From assembly GCA_020722365.1 (NCBI GenBank), contig DYKY01000013.1:1-36162 (forward strand): DNA of 36,162 nucleotides, in the 5' to 3' direction. The stretch is from Thermoflexus sp. GTDB taxonomy: Bacteria; Chloroflexota; Anaerolineae; B4-G1; SLSP01. Shown here one piece after another: positions 1 to 7,988 of this stretch; position 1 is the first letter of the stretch; each line of letters opens with the position of its first letter. Under the pieces are notes generated by a model. That model saw nothing but the letters and a program-made list of their open reading frames with translations. It searched no databases and was not told where the DNA came from. The position numbers and the translations under genes were made by a program.

Positions 1-2
1 CC

Positions 3-138
3 ATTCGTTGATTCGCTCATTCGTTGATTCGCCCATTCGTTGATTCGCCCATTCGCTCATTCGTTGATTCGCCCATTCGTTGATTCGCCCATTCGCTCAT
101 TCGTTGATTCGCCCATTCGCTCATTCGTTGATTCGCCG
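3..138. repeat. Tandem array of 17 8-nt units at nadD 3' end
   Basis: Seventeen consecutive 8-nt units of the form ATTCG plus three variable bases (TTG, CCC, CTC, CCG) run without interruption from the window edge into the end of nadD. Read on the minus strand the units are CGAATCAA, CGAATGAG and CGAATGGG, and the TGA stop of nadD is supplied by one of them. The array may continue beyond the window. It belongs to the stop-anchored arrays found at many gene ends here. The units are contiguous with no spacers, so it is not a CRISPR array. Confidence 0.95.
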
Positions 139-738
139 ATATAAACCGTGTGCGTGAATGTAGGCTTCGACGGGTGGGGGAACGAGGTAGCGCAGGGGCA
201 AGCCTTCGCGGACACGGCGGCGCAGATCGGTGGCGGAGAAATCGACCGGTGGGATGTCCAGCCACACCAGACGTTCGGCCAGAAGCGGCAATGCTGCGAC
301 GAGTTCCGCAAGATCGACGCGCCGGCCCATGCGCGGCATCACCGCCAGCGACGCCTGTTCCAAGATGCCCTGCGGATCGCGCCAAACGGGCAAGTCGAGG
401 AGCGCATCTTCGCCGAGCAGGAAAAACCACTCGTCAACATCAGGATATTGCGCCCGCAGCAAAATTAGCATCTCCACGGTGTAGTGCGGGCCAGGGCGTT
501 CGAGATCCACGCGGGAGAGCGCAAAGGCGGGGTTGTCCGCAATGGCGGCGGCGGTCATTGCGGCGCGATCTTCGGCAGGGGACATGGGCCGGCTGCGTTT
601 ATGCGGCGGTGCGCCTGCCGGGACAAAAAAGACGCGCGATAGTCCCAATTGGACGCGCGCCGTCTCCGCCAGGGCCAGGTGCCCGTAGTGCGGCGGATCG
701 AAGGAGCCGCCGAGGATACCGATACGTGATGTGTTCAT
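121..738 (-). CDS. nadD: Nicotinate-nucleotide adenylyltransferase
   Basis: A 205-residue protein of normal NadD length. It transfers AMP from ATP to nicotinate mononucleotide, giving deamido-NAD in cytosolic NAD synthesis. The N-terminus carries the nucleotidyltransferase signature GGSFDPPHYGHL, and the C-terminal third has the family pattern of an S/T-rich turn followed by RRRVREGLP. The ATG start gives the expected short lead-in before the signature. No Shine-Dalgarno sequence is visible because a repeat array runs right up to the start codon. The last residues (RINE) and the stop codon are encoded by the 8-nt array at the gene's end. It lies downstream of the hydroxylase subunit gene on the same strand. 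Confidence 0.96.
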   Translation of the reverse strand: MNTSRIGILGGSFDPPHYGHLALAETARVQLGLSRVFFVPAGAPPHKRSRPMSPAEDRAAMTAAAIADNPAFALSRVDLERPGPHYTVEMLILLRAQYPDVDEWFFLLGEDALLDLPVWRDPQGILEQASLAVMPRMGRRVDLAELVAALPLLAERLVWLDIPPVDFSATDLRRRVREGLPLRYLVPPPVEAYIHAHGLYRRINE

Positions 739-842
739 TGGGAGTATGGAGTAGGGAGTATGGAGTAGGGAGTACGGTAGGGAATAGGAAGTAATAGACG
801 CTTACTTCTTGTTCCTTACTTCTTACTCCATACTCCTTACTC
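739..842. repeat. Stop-anchored inverted array between hydroxylase large subunit and nadD
   Basis: On the minus strand, the last codon and TAA stop of the hydroxylase gene start a run of units such as GGAGTAA, GGAGTAT and AGAAGTAA. A short turn near 798 follows, then the inverted counterpart (TACTCCC/TACTCCA units) reaches the nadD start codon. The whole intergenic gap is therefore one imperfect hairpin with no space left for a normal ribosome binding site. Confidence 0.88.
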
Positions 843-3083
843 CTTGCCTTTCAATCCGCGCAAGACACGCTCCACGGTGAACGGGAAGCGGTTGTACCAG
901 ACGTCGGTCGCGTTGCGCAGCGCGTGGTGAACGGCGGCAGCGACAGGGATAAAGGGCATCTCGGCCATGCCGCGCGCGCCCCACGGCCCGTTCTGCTCCG
1001 CGTTTTCGATGATGATCGGAATCAGGCGCTGCGGGATGTCCTCAATCGTCGGGATGAGGTACGTGCTAAGCGTGTTGGTCAGTGGGTAGCTATCGCGCTC
1101 GATGAAGTGCTCGGTCGTGGCCCAGCCCAGCGCCTGGATCACGCCGCCTTCGATTTGCCCCTCCAAAAGACGCGGGTTAATTGCCTGCCCCACGTCGTTG
1201 GCGCAGGCGATTTTGGGATACGTACATTCGCCGGTCAGTGCATCGACGGCGATTTCGACGGCAACCGCAACGTAGCCATAGGCGAAGTTGGGGTCGCCAT
1301 AACCGGTGTGCGGGTCGATCTGCGTGGTCTTGGGCGCGAGGTAGGTGTATTCCGCTTTGGCCGGGCGTTCTTCGGCGCGCCATTTCTCCAATGCGGCCGC
1401 CGCTGCGCCACGCACGGCATTGCCGATCATGAACGTCATCCGCGAAGCCGAGCACGATCCCGCGCTGCCGGTGATCGCCGTGTCCATCGCTTCGAGCCGT
1501 ACCTTCTCGAAGGGCAACGCCAACGCCTCCGCCGCCATCTGGCAGATGACGGTGCGCGTTCCCTGGCCCACGTCGGAACTGGCGGCGTAGACAATGGCTT
1601 CCTCAATCTCTGCCGCGCCGCGCAGTTCAATGCTCGCCCAGGCATTTTCTTGATAGCCGAACGAATAGCCGATGTTCTTGAAGCCCAGTGCGATCCCGAC
1701 GCCGTGCATTTGGTCGTCCACGACTTTCAGCTTAGGCGCGTGCCTGCCGCTGCCGGATCGCTCCCAGCCAATCGCCTCTGCTACTGCGATGAGTGCCTGC
1801 TGTAAACCTTGAGCGTCGTCGGGTAGCGGTCTGCCCCAGGGCATCGGTTCGCCGGGACGGATAAGGTTGCGCAGGCGCAGTTCCACCGGGTCGATGTGCA
1901 GCGCCTCGGCCAGCTTGTTCATCTGCGATTCGGCGATGAAGTTGCCCTGCGGCGCGCCAAATCCGCGGAACGCGCCACCGGGAATGTTGTTGGTATAGAC
2001 GCCGAGGACCTCGGTTTTGACGTTGGAAATCCGGTACGGTCCATTGCACGTCAGTAACAGGTTGCCCATTACCTTGTTCGTCGTGTAGACGTAGGCCCCG
2101 GCGTCGGCGATCACCTCCGTCTCTGCCGCGAGCAGCGTTCCATCTTCGGCGGCGGCCCAACGCGCGCGCGCAAAAGCGCGGTGGCGCTTGTGATGCCCGA
2201 TGATCGACTCGCGGCGGCTCCACACAAGTTTCACGGGGCGTTGCAGCTTTAGTGCCGCCAGCGCCAACACAATCTGCACCGACATATCCTCGCGCCCGCC
2301 GAACGCGCCGCCGATCGCCGGGTAGATCACGCGCACTTGCTCTTCCGGCAGCGCCAGCGCGTGCGCGATCTGCGCCTGGTCTTCATGCGTCCACTGCCCG
2401 GAGACGATCACCGTCACGCGGCCCTCCTCGTCGATATAGCCCAGGCCAGCCTCCGGTTGTAAGTAGGCGTGCTCCTGACCGGGAATTTCGTACTCGGCTT
2501 CGACGACAACGGCGGCCTGTTCAAGTGCCGCGTCCACATCGCCCCGGTTGATGCGGTGGCGGGAGGCGATGTTGCCGTCGAAGACCAGCTCCGGGTGGAT
2601 GTCGATGCCGGGGTAGGGTGGGTGCAGGCGCGGCGCGTCCGGCTTGAGCGCGGCGCGCGGGTCGGAGATAACAGGCAGGTCTTCGTATTCAACGGCGATC
2701 AGCCCTACCGCGCGCACGGCGATCTCCTCTGTCTCCGCGACGACGGCTGCAATCTGGTCGCCGATGAAACGCGCGACGTCTTGCCCCTCCTTAATCTTTC
2801 CCAAAGGGGGGGGCGGTCCCACCAGCACGGGTTGGTCGGGATATTGCAGGCCGTACTCATTCACCGGCACATCCCGCGAGGTGAACACCGCGACCACGCC
2901 GGGCAGCGCCTCCGCCGCCGTCGTATCGACGCGCAGCACGCACGCGTGCGGTCGCCCGGCGAACAGCAGTTTCATGTACAGCATTCCGTCCATCACGAAA
3001 TCGCCGGGGTATGGCGCGTCTCCCGTCACTTTCGCGCGGGCGTCGATGCGTGGAACCGATTGGCCGACGACGTTATATTTCAT
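837..3083 (-). CDS. Xanthine dehydrogenase family protein, molybdopterin-binding subunit
   Basis: A 748-residue molybdenum hydroxylase large subunit (XdhA/CoxL superfamily). These enzymes hydroxylate purines, aldehydes or CO using molybdopterin cofactor. Visible family motifs are GGAFGGREDM in the middle, FRGFGAPQG, the GSAGSCSASR stretch, and near the C-terminus GARGMAEMP, which includes the likely catalytic glutamate. It has no iron-sulfur or FAD domain; those are in the fused subunit at 5307-6737. The ATG at 3083 is preferred over an in-frame TTG two codons upstream, since homologues begin close to the first hydroxylase residues. The motifs do not decide between xanthine and another substrate, but the nucleosidase-like and carbamoyltransferase neighbours favour a purine. 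It lacks the CoxL CO-dehydrogenase loop as far as I can see. Confidence 0.92.
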   Translation of the reverse strand: MKYNVVGQSVPRIDARAKVTGDAPYPGDFVMDGMLYMKLLFAGRPHACVLRVDTTAAEALPGVVAVFTSRDVPVNEYGLQYPDQPVLVGPPPPLGKIKEGQDVARFIGDQIAAVVAETEEIAVRAVGLIAVEYEDLPVISDPRAALKPDAPRLHPPYPGIDIHPELVFDGNIASRHRINRGDVDAALEQAAVVVEAEYEIPGQEHAYLQPEAGLGYIDEEGRVTVIVSGQWTHEDQAQIAHALALPEEQVRVIYPAIGGAFGGREDMSVQIVLALAALKLQRPVKLVWSRRESIIGHHKRHRAFARARWAAAEDGTLLAAETEVIADAGAYVYTTNKVMGNLLLTCNGPYRISNVKTEVLGVYTNNIPGGAFRGFGAPQGNFIAESQMNKLAEALHIDPVELRLRNLIRPGEPMPWGRPLPDDAQGLQQALIAVAEAIGWERSGSGRHAPKLKVVDDQMHGVGIALGFKNIGYSFGYQENAWASIELRGAAEIEEAIVYAASSDVGQGTRTVICQMAAEALALPFEKVRLEAMDTAITGSAGSCSASRMTFMIGNAVRGAAAAALEKWRAEERPAKAEYTYLAPKTTQIDPHTGYGDPNFAYGYVAVAVEIAVDALTGECTYPKIACANDVGQAINPRLLEGQIEGGVIQALGWATTEHFIERDSYPLTNTLSTYLIPTIEDIPQRLIPIIIENAEQNGPWGARGMAEMPFIPVAAAVHHALRNATDVWYNRFPFTVERVLRGLKGKE

Positions 3084-3213
3084 GGGCAAGCTCCTGTTCC
3101 AAAGTGCTCAACAGTTCCACCACATCCAAAGGCACACCTGAAACAATATGATCCTCAGCGTCAACATGAATGTGGTGAGGAAAATTCGAGATACCATAGG
3201 TTTGAGCATCCAT
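3073..3213 (-). CDS. 46-residue fragment like the C-terminal end of a TumE/DUF6516-type toxin
   Basis: A short frame whose ATG overlaps the previous stop (TAATG), which suggests translational coupling to the 107-residue protein upstream. The product contains ISNFPHHIHV followed by a short LDVVELLSTLEQEL helix. This resembles the end of DUF6516/TumE proteins, where a FPHHKH-type motif precedes a helix. Full-length members are about 110 residues, so roughly the first 60% is missing, and a TGA two codons upstream closes the frame. It overlaps the start of the hydroxylase gene by 11 nt. It is either a truncated, probably dead toxin or a small remnant kept for coupling. The family assignment is from memory of the motif. 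Confidence 0.5.
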   Translation of the reverse strand: MDAQTYGISNFPHHIHVDAEDHIVSGVPLDVVELLSTLEQELAHEI

Positions 3214-3536
3214 TACTCATTCTTCCCCATAAGCCATTGTAGTCGCTGACGAGCAGCGGCGTACATGTCATAGAAGGAAGCCCATTCCATGAACTCAGCA
3301 GAATCCCCCAATTCTCCTGCTTCGTAACGCCGGTAAAATTCATCTGAAGGCATGTGAAAGTTTGCTTCAAATGTCCGTAATCGGGAATCTAAATCTGTTA
3401 GCTCCCGCTGTGTGCATTCCTGCTCAATGGTAATGAGTTTGTCTACCGTGCGTTCGATCACCTGGCTCTGGTACCCACGACGGTATAGTGTTTCCAGGAT
3501 ATGTAATTTGCCTAAGGTAGCTGCTTGAATGTTCAT
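3213..3536 (-). CDS. Small helical protein, likely antitoxin partner of a TumE-like toxin
   Basis: A 107-residue, charged, mostly helical protein with no membrane segment. It starts at an ATG with AAGGAG six bases upstream. The middle part reads like a coiled coil (repeated ELTDLDSRLRTFEANF), followed by FYRRYEAGELGDSAEFMEWA and a YDMYAAARQRLQWL helix. I recall this pattern in proteins encoded directly upstream of DUF6516/TumE toxins in Chloroflexota and cyanobacteria; that is memory, not a search. The next frame begins on its stop codon and looks like the end of such a toxin. The likely role is antitoxin or orphan antitoxin, since the toxin appears truncated. Confidence 0.6.
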   Translation of the reverse strand: MNIQAATLGKLHILETLYRRGYQSQVIERTVDKLITIEQECTQRELTDLDSRLRTFEANFHMPSDEFYRRYEAGELGDSAEFMEWASFYDMYAAARQRLQWLMGKNE

Positions 3537-3579
3537 AATACTCCTTATAACTACCTTTTCAGCGATTCAAACCCCTTTC

Positions 3580-5310
3580 TCAAGTCCCGCGCGTCTCCAA
3601 CTGCAAAATGCGCCGCAGCACGGCGACGGTGCTGGCGTAAGTGGGGTCCATCCCGAAATACGAAAGGTTGTGCGCGCCCAAATTCTTGCCCTTGCTCATC
3701 GGGGTGTCGGATGCGTAGTGCAAAATGCCGATTTCAAACGGCACGCGGTACAGGTTGACGATCTCGTTGACGGGATAACGACGCGGGCGGATGAATTCGT
3801 ACAGCGCGGAAAGGTACGGGCCGGCTTCCATTTCGACGTCGGTGTACCCGGCGTCGAGGAAGCCTTCCATATACGCCCGATTCTGCAGGAACGTGCCCCA
3901 CACGGCGATCGCGCGCTGGTTGTCCAACACATCGCCGTAGACCAGGTAGGGTGCAACGTCGCTCGCGGTGAAGACGTTGCCGAACATGTAGGTGTTTCGG
4001 GAGTGCTCGTCGTAGATGGTGTTGGGGATAAGCACATCGCCGATGCGCCCGTTGAGGGTCGCCGCCTTGCCGATGACGTAAGCGCCTCGCAGTTCACCGA
4101 TATTGACGGCCACGCGCGTGAGCAGGTGATAGGCGGCGAAGCCAAGTGGGTAGTCGATGTTGAGGATCACGGCCCGGCTGTCGCGCAACTGCTCCAGCGG
4201 CAGGTCCTGCAAGCGCGGATCGACGTGTTCTGGTTCCACCCGTCCCAGTTCGATCACCTGAACTTCGAGATCGAATGTGTGCTGGCTGGACACGCGCGTC
4301 ATGCCGTGGGTGGTTTCGTAGGCTTTGCGCGCGGCGTGTAGGTCTGCGCCCTCTTGCGTGTTGAGATAGTTCCGCATCACGTAGTACAGGAAGTTCGCCC
4401 AATTGCTCGGCACTTCGCGGCGGCGAATGCGTTCAGCTTCCGCGCTCAGGCCAGGGTCCGCGCCCGATTCCAGGTGGGCCAACACACGCTCTTCGTGCCG
4501 CAAAGCAAACCCCGTCAGCATGTTGACGAGGCTGTGGGTGTTGCTAGAGACGAAGTAGGTGGGACGTTCCGCAAGGTCAAAATCGACCTGTTCGTTGACC
4601 CTGTTCCACCATTGCTGCGTCGCACGGCGGTAGGCGATGTACGATCCGGCCAGGAGGCTGACCGCCATCCGCTTGCGATGATCTGCGATGCGACACAGCA
4701 GTTCTGGGAAGTCATTCTCCCAAACCTGGCTGAGACGCTTCCAATTGCGCGGCGACAGTTGCAAGACCTGGCGGGTCTCTTCCATCAAGGCCACATCGAA
4801 GGGGGTCTCTGGCTTCCGCGTCGCTGCCCATTCGCGCAGGCGCTGTCCGAGTCCCGCTTGCAGGCCGATCAGATCGTGCATCTTGTTCCACTCGATCTGG
4901 AACGCTGTCAGCGTCGGCACGATGTCATCGACGTCGGAAATGCTGGCGATGTAGGCCGCCAGGGTTTCCTTCCCGTCGAAGAACATGGGCCGCCGCCGGG
5001 CCTTCGCGGCGACGTGTTGCCAGGACTCAACGTCGGGATAACCGCGCCGCTGGAAGACCTCCTCACTCTGCCCCATCAGCACCAGATGCGTGTCTAGGAT
5101 GCAGCGCGGCAGGCGCAGGCTGCCGTAGATGAAGGCTGACATATCCGGTTTCTGTTTCCCCGCTGCCGTGTGCAGCAGAGACTTCATAGCGATATGCGTT
5201 TCCTCCAGAGAGCGAATCTGCACCGCGTCGGTGGTGCGCAACAGGGAGTAATACGTGCGGGTGTAGAGCGTAATTTGGTCGGTGCCTTTCTTGGGGATGC
5301 TACGTTTCAT
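3580..5310 (-). CDS. Uncharacterised protein with C-terminal nucleoside phosphorylase/nucleosidase-like region (DUF6909-like)
   Basis: A 576-residue cytosolic protein. Residues 1-370 are mostly helical and not recognised. From about residue 378 the sequence takes on features of the purine nucleoside phosphorylase/AMP nucleosidase superfamily: a beta strand AVILNIDYPLGF, then GKAATLNGRIGDVLIPN (about 414-430), VEMEAGP (492-498, compare the DMES/T motif that binds ribose) and ASDTP (533-537, compare the catalytic SD motif). The start overlaps the stop of the FAD/2Fe-2S subunit gene (ATGA), so the two are co-translated. A nucleosidase feeding bases to the hydroxylase fits the context but is inference. 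I believe it corresponds to DUF6909, which has no assigned function that I know of. Confidence 0.72.
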   Translation of the reverse strand: MKRSIPKKGTDQITLYTRTYYSLLRTTDAVQIRSLEETHIAMKSLLHTAAGKQKPDMSAFIYGSLRLPRCILDTHLVLMGQSEEVFQRRGYPDVESWQHVAAKARRRPMFFDGKETLAAYIASISDVDDIVPTLTAFQIEWNKMHDLIGLQAGLGQRLREWAATRKPETPFDVALMEETRQVLQLSPRNWKRLSQVWENDFPELLCRIADHRKRMAVSLLAGSYIAYRRATQQWWNRVNEQVDFDLAERPTYFVSSNTHSLVNMLTGFALRHEERVLAHLESGADPGLSAEAERIRRREVPSNWANFLYYVMRNYLNTQEGADLHAARKAYETTHGMTRVSSQHTFDLEVQVIELGRVEPEHVDPRLQDLPLEQLRDSRAVILNIDYPLGFAAYHLLTRVAVNIGELRGAYVIGKAATLNGRIGDVLIPNTIYDEHSRNTYMFGNVFTASDVAPYLVYGDVLDNQRAIAVWGTFLQNRAYMEGFLDAGYTDVEMEAGPYLSALYEFIRPRRYPVNEIVNLYRVPFEIGILHYASDTPMSKGKNLGAHNLSYFGMDPTYASTVAVLRRILQLETRGT

Positions 5311-6737
5311 TGCTTTTCGGCTGCCTTCTCCACGGCGCGGATGATCTTGTAATAGCCGGTGCAGCGGCAGAGGTTGCCGCTCAGGGCGGTTTTGATTTGC
5401 TCACGGGTGGGATGCGGCATTTCCTCCAACAGCTTGGCGGCGCTCATCACAAAGCCGGGCGTGCAATAGCCGCATTGGACGGCGTCCTCGTCGATAAAGG
5501 CTTGTTGCACCGGATGGAGTTGCTCATCCTTGCTGAGGCCCTCTACGGTGACGATGCTTGCACCGTGCGCGCGCGGCGCAGGCGTGAGACAGGCAAGTGT
5601 CGCCATGCCGTCGAGCCAGACGGTACACGCGCCACATTCGCCCTCCTCGCAGCCGGGCTTCGCGCCGGTCAGCCCCAGGTCGTCGCGCAGCATGTGCAGC
5701 AGCGTTTTGCCGTTCGCGCCCTGCACCGAGACGTTCTCACCGTTGACGACACACTGGATCGGTTCGTCGCCGCCGGTGTGGTGAGCGATCATCGGGCCGC
5801 GCAGCTTGGGCGCGCGTTTGGTTTTGCCCCACAGCCGCACCAGGGCATCGGGTTCTGGCAGACCCAGGCGGGTATCTCCCACGAGGATGGCCTCCAGGCC
5901 GCGTTGAACGAGCGCGCTTACCTCCTCGGTGCGGAACCACGCCGAACCGCGCACATCATCGATGGGCCGCGCGGCCTGCGCAGCCAGCCGGGCCGCTTCC
6001 GCGATGCGGTCAGCGTCGAGCGGCGCGCCCTTCAGGGCGGCTTCGGCTTCCGGCGCGCGGATGATCGTCGGCGCGACGCTGCCCAGCGCAATCCGCGCGC
6101 AGGTGACGTGCTGGTGTTCGTCCAGCTTCACCACGACGGCGACGTTCGTCACAGCAATCGCCAAAACGCGGCGCAGGCCCAGCTTGAGGTACACCCCGCG
6201 CTGGTTGGCGGTCAATGGGGCGAACATCACATCTGCCACCATCTCATCCGGCTCCATCACCGTGCGGCGGACGCCCGTGTAGTAATCGGCGATGGACACT
6301 GTCCGGTCGCCACGCGCGCTGCGCAAGAGGAGCCGCGCGCGCAACGCCCGCAGTGCTGTGATCGTGTCGTTGGCGGGCGAGGCGGTGACGAGGTTTCCTA
6401 CGATGGTGCCCCGGTTGCGGAGCGCGGGCGCGCCGACCCACCAGCAGGCTTGCGCCAGGGGCCGCGCCTGCTCCTGGAGCAGCGGCGATGCGGCAGCTTG
6501 TGCGTGCGTCACCATCGGCCCGATGTGGATAAGATCGTCATATCCCAGGCGGATTTCGTCCAAACCGGCCACGCGGGTCACGTCGATGAGCACCGAAGGG
6601 GTGCGCGCTTTGTTTTGTAGTTCCACGATCAGGTCCGTGCCGCCCGCCATGATCCGCGCCTTCTCTTTGTGCTCGCGCAGCAACCGGATGGCGTCATCCA
6701 GATTGGTTACAGTGTAGTAAACGTCCCATAAAGCCAT
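5307..6737 (-). CDS. Fused FAD-binding and 2Fe-2S subunit of xanthine dehydrogenase-type hydroxylase
   Basis: A 476-residue fusion of the medium and small subunits of a molybdenum hydroxylase. Residues 1-290 are the FAD domain (MAGGTDL, then RNRGTIVGNL) with its C-terminal CO-dehydrogenase flavoprotein region. Residues 325-476 are the 2Fe-2S part: a plant-ferredoxin-like cluster (C363, C368, C371, C383; CEEGECGAC) followed by the helical cluster domain (C422, C425, C457, C459; CGYCTPG and CRCTGY). All eight cysteines are present. The subunit passes electrons from the molybdenum site to FAD. GAGG lies seven bases before the ATG, and the stop overlaps the next gene by 4 nt. The order FAD then 2Fe-2S is the reverse of the usual eukaryotic-type chain. 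Confidence 0.93.
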   Translation of the reverse strand: MALWDVYYTVTNLDDAIRLLREHKEKARIMAGGTDLIVELQNKARTPSVLIDVTRVAGLDEIRLGYDDLIHIGPMVTHAQAAASPLLQEQARPLAQACWWVGAPALRNRGTIVGNLVTASPANDTITALRALRARLLLRSARGDRTVSIADYYTGVRRTVMEPDEMVADVMFAPLTANQRGVYLKLGLRRVLAIAVTNVAVVVKLDEHQHVTCARIALGSVAPTIIRAPEAEAALKGAPLDADRIAEAARLAAQAARPIDDVRGSAWFRTEEVSALVQRGLEAILVGDTRLGLPEPDALVRLWGKTKRAPKLRGPMIAHHTGGDEPIQCVVNGENVSVQGANGKTLLHMLRDDLGLTGAKPGCEEGECGACTVWLDGMATLACLTPAPRAHGASIVTVEGLSKDEQLHPVQQAFIDEDAVQCGYCTPGFVMSAAKLLEEMPHPTREQIKTALSGNLCRCTGYYKIIRAVEKAAEKQ

Positions 6738-6754
6738 AGGAAACCTCGAATTCC

Positions 6755-6893
6755 GAATGAAAGAATCAGCGAATCAGCGAATCGGCGAATCGGCGAATCG
6801 GCGAATCAGCGAATCAGCGAATCGGCGAATCGGTGAATTTCGCTTTGCCATTCCCTGATTCTTCATTCGCTCATTCTCCATTCGCTGATTCTT
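6755..6893. repeat. Inverted array of GAATCAGC/GAATCGGC units after the glycosyltransferase
   Basis: Reading on the minus strand, the last codons of the glycosyltransferase (ending GAATGA) begin a run of GAATGAGC, GAATGAAG and GAATCAGG units. After a short unrelated turn the inverse follows as GATTCGCC/GATTCGCT units, about ten copies, ending shortly before the ribosome binding site of the FAD/2Fe-2S subunit gene. The unit length is 8 nt and the stop codon lies inside the first units. Confidence 0.93.
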
Positions 6894-7821
6894 GTCGCTT
6901 GACTTCCCGCACGATGTAGAGCGGACGGTCGCGGATTTCGTCGTAGATGCGGCCAATGTACTCGCCGAGGATGCCGATGCCGAGCAACTGCACGCCGCCC
7001 ATAAAGAGCACGAGGCTGGCGGTGAGGCCCTGTCCGGCCAACGGGGCAGCGCCGCCAAGCCGGATGATGAGCAGAACGAGCGCCAGCAAGATGCCCAGAC
7101 CCACGGCTGCTACACCAAACCCCTGCGCCAGCTTGAGCGGGAAGATCGAGAATCCGGTGATGGCGTCCAGGGCCAGGCGGAACATCTTCTTGAACGGGTA
7201 TTTCGTCTCCCCGGCGGTGCGGGCGTGACGCTTGTACGGCACGCCAATCTGCCGGAAGCCGATCCACGAAACCATGGCGCGCACGAAGCGATGGCGCTCG
7301 CGCATCTGCTTGAGGGCTTCCAGCGCGTTGCGGTCCAACAGGCGGAAGTCCCCGGCTTCCATCGGGATGACGACGTCGGTGAGCGATTGGATGATGCGGT
7401 AGAACAGCCGCGCGGTGAAGAGCTTGAACCACGTCTCACCTTCGCGTTCGGTGCGCACGGCGTAGACCACTTCGTAGCCCTCGCGCCACTTGGCGATCAA
7501 ATCGGGGATGACCTCCGGCGGGTCCTGCAAGTCGGAGTCGATGACGACGACGGCGTCGCCGCGCGCGTAGTCCATCCCGGCGGTGATGGCGATCTGGTGA
7601 CCGAAGTTCCGCGCAAAGTGGAGGATGACGACGTGCTCCGGGTCTTGCGCATGGATGGCGTCCATCAGCTCCGGGGACTTATCGCGGCAGCCATCGTTGA
7701 TGAGGACCAACTCCCAGGGTTCGCCCAGGCCCTCCATCACGTCATGGACGCGCTGATAGAACTTTTCGACGAGTTGTTCTTCGTTGTAAACCGGCGCGAC
7801 AACTGAAAAACGCGGATTCAT
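6871..7821 (-). CDS. GT2 family glycosyltransferase (polyprenol-phosphate type)
   Basis: A 316-residue membrane-anchored GT-A glycosyltransferase of the dolichyl-phosphate mannose synthase/ArnC/GtrB group, which transfers a sugar from a nucleotide sugar to a polyprenyl phosphate. The N-terminal domain starts with SVVAPVYNEEQL, has INDGCRDKS and the DxD-like VIDSDLQDP, and contains the ARNFGHQIAITAGMDYA stretch typical of this group. Two hydrophobic helices near residues 225-285 anchor it, followed by the conserved GEYIGRIYDEIRDRP end. The ATG at 7821 is chosen because GAGGTG lies six bases before it; an upstream in-frame ATG lacks a site. The end of the gene runs into an 8-nt repeat array. 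Confidence 0.93.
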   Translation of the reverse strand: MNPRFSVVAPVYNEEQLVEKFYQRVHDVMEGLGEPWELVLINDGCRDKSPELMDAIHAQDPEHVVILHFARNFGHQIAITAGMDYARGDAVVVIDSDLQDPPEVIPDLIAKWREGYEVVYAVRTEREGETWFKLFTARLFYRIIQSLTDVVIPMEAGDFRLLDRNALEALKQMRERHRFVRAMVSWIGFRQIGVPYKRHARTAGETKYPFKKMFRLALDAITGFSIFPLKLAQGFGVAAVGLGILLALVLLIIRLGGAAPLAGQGLTASLVLFMGGVQLLGIGILGEYIGRIYDEIRDRPLYIVREVKRQESANGE

Positions 7822-7897
7822 ACACACCTCACGCATAGATTATGGTCTGCGTGGGCGCGGTCAGGAGACCGGCCCGAGCATGGATTTACCCAACAAA

Positions 7898-7938
7898 AAG
7901 CGTCAAACGCCAAGCTGTAATTTTGACGTTTGACGCTT
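7898..7938 (-). terminator. Rho-independent terminator-like hairpin after the PLP enzyme gene
   Basis: Perfect 12-bp arms (7898-7909 and 7927-7938, AAGCGTCAAACG and its inverse) enclose a 17-nt loop. On the minus strand the second arm runs straight into a T-rich stretch (CTTTTTGTT). It lies downstream of the PLP enzyme gene and upstream of the glycosyltransferase gene, so it probably separates two transcripts. Confidence 0.7.
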
Positions 7939-7988
7939 GACTGATTTAAGTATACACATTCCTGCGCGACGTGCAACCATCGCAAGAC

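Noticed and set aside
3-138. CRISPR array
   Set aside because: Units are 8 nt, contiguous and without unique spacers, and no cas genes are present.
837-3083. Carbon monoxide dehydrogenase large subunit (CoxL)
   Set aside because: The form I CO-dehydrogenase active-site loop is not visible, and the neighbours point to purine or nitrogen metabolism.
3161-3370. 69-codon minus-strand frame overlapping the small antitoxin-like gene
   Set aside because: Overlaps the 107-residue gene in another frame and has no family-like features; the coupled 46-residue frame fits better.
5310-6620. Long plus-strand frame of 436 codons
   Set aside because: Antisense shadow of the FAD/2Fe-2S subunit, which has eight conserved cysteines and clear motifs on the minus strand. 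High GC produces such frames.
6871-7821. The two GT2 genes (6871 and 18333) as a recent duplication
   Set aside because: They share only family motifs; sequences and surrounding genes differ throughout.
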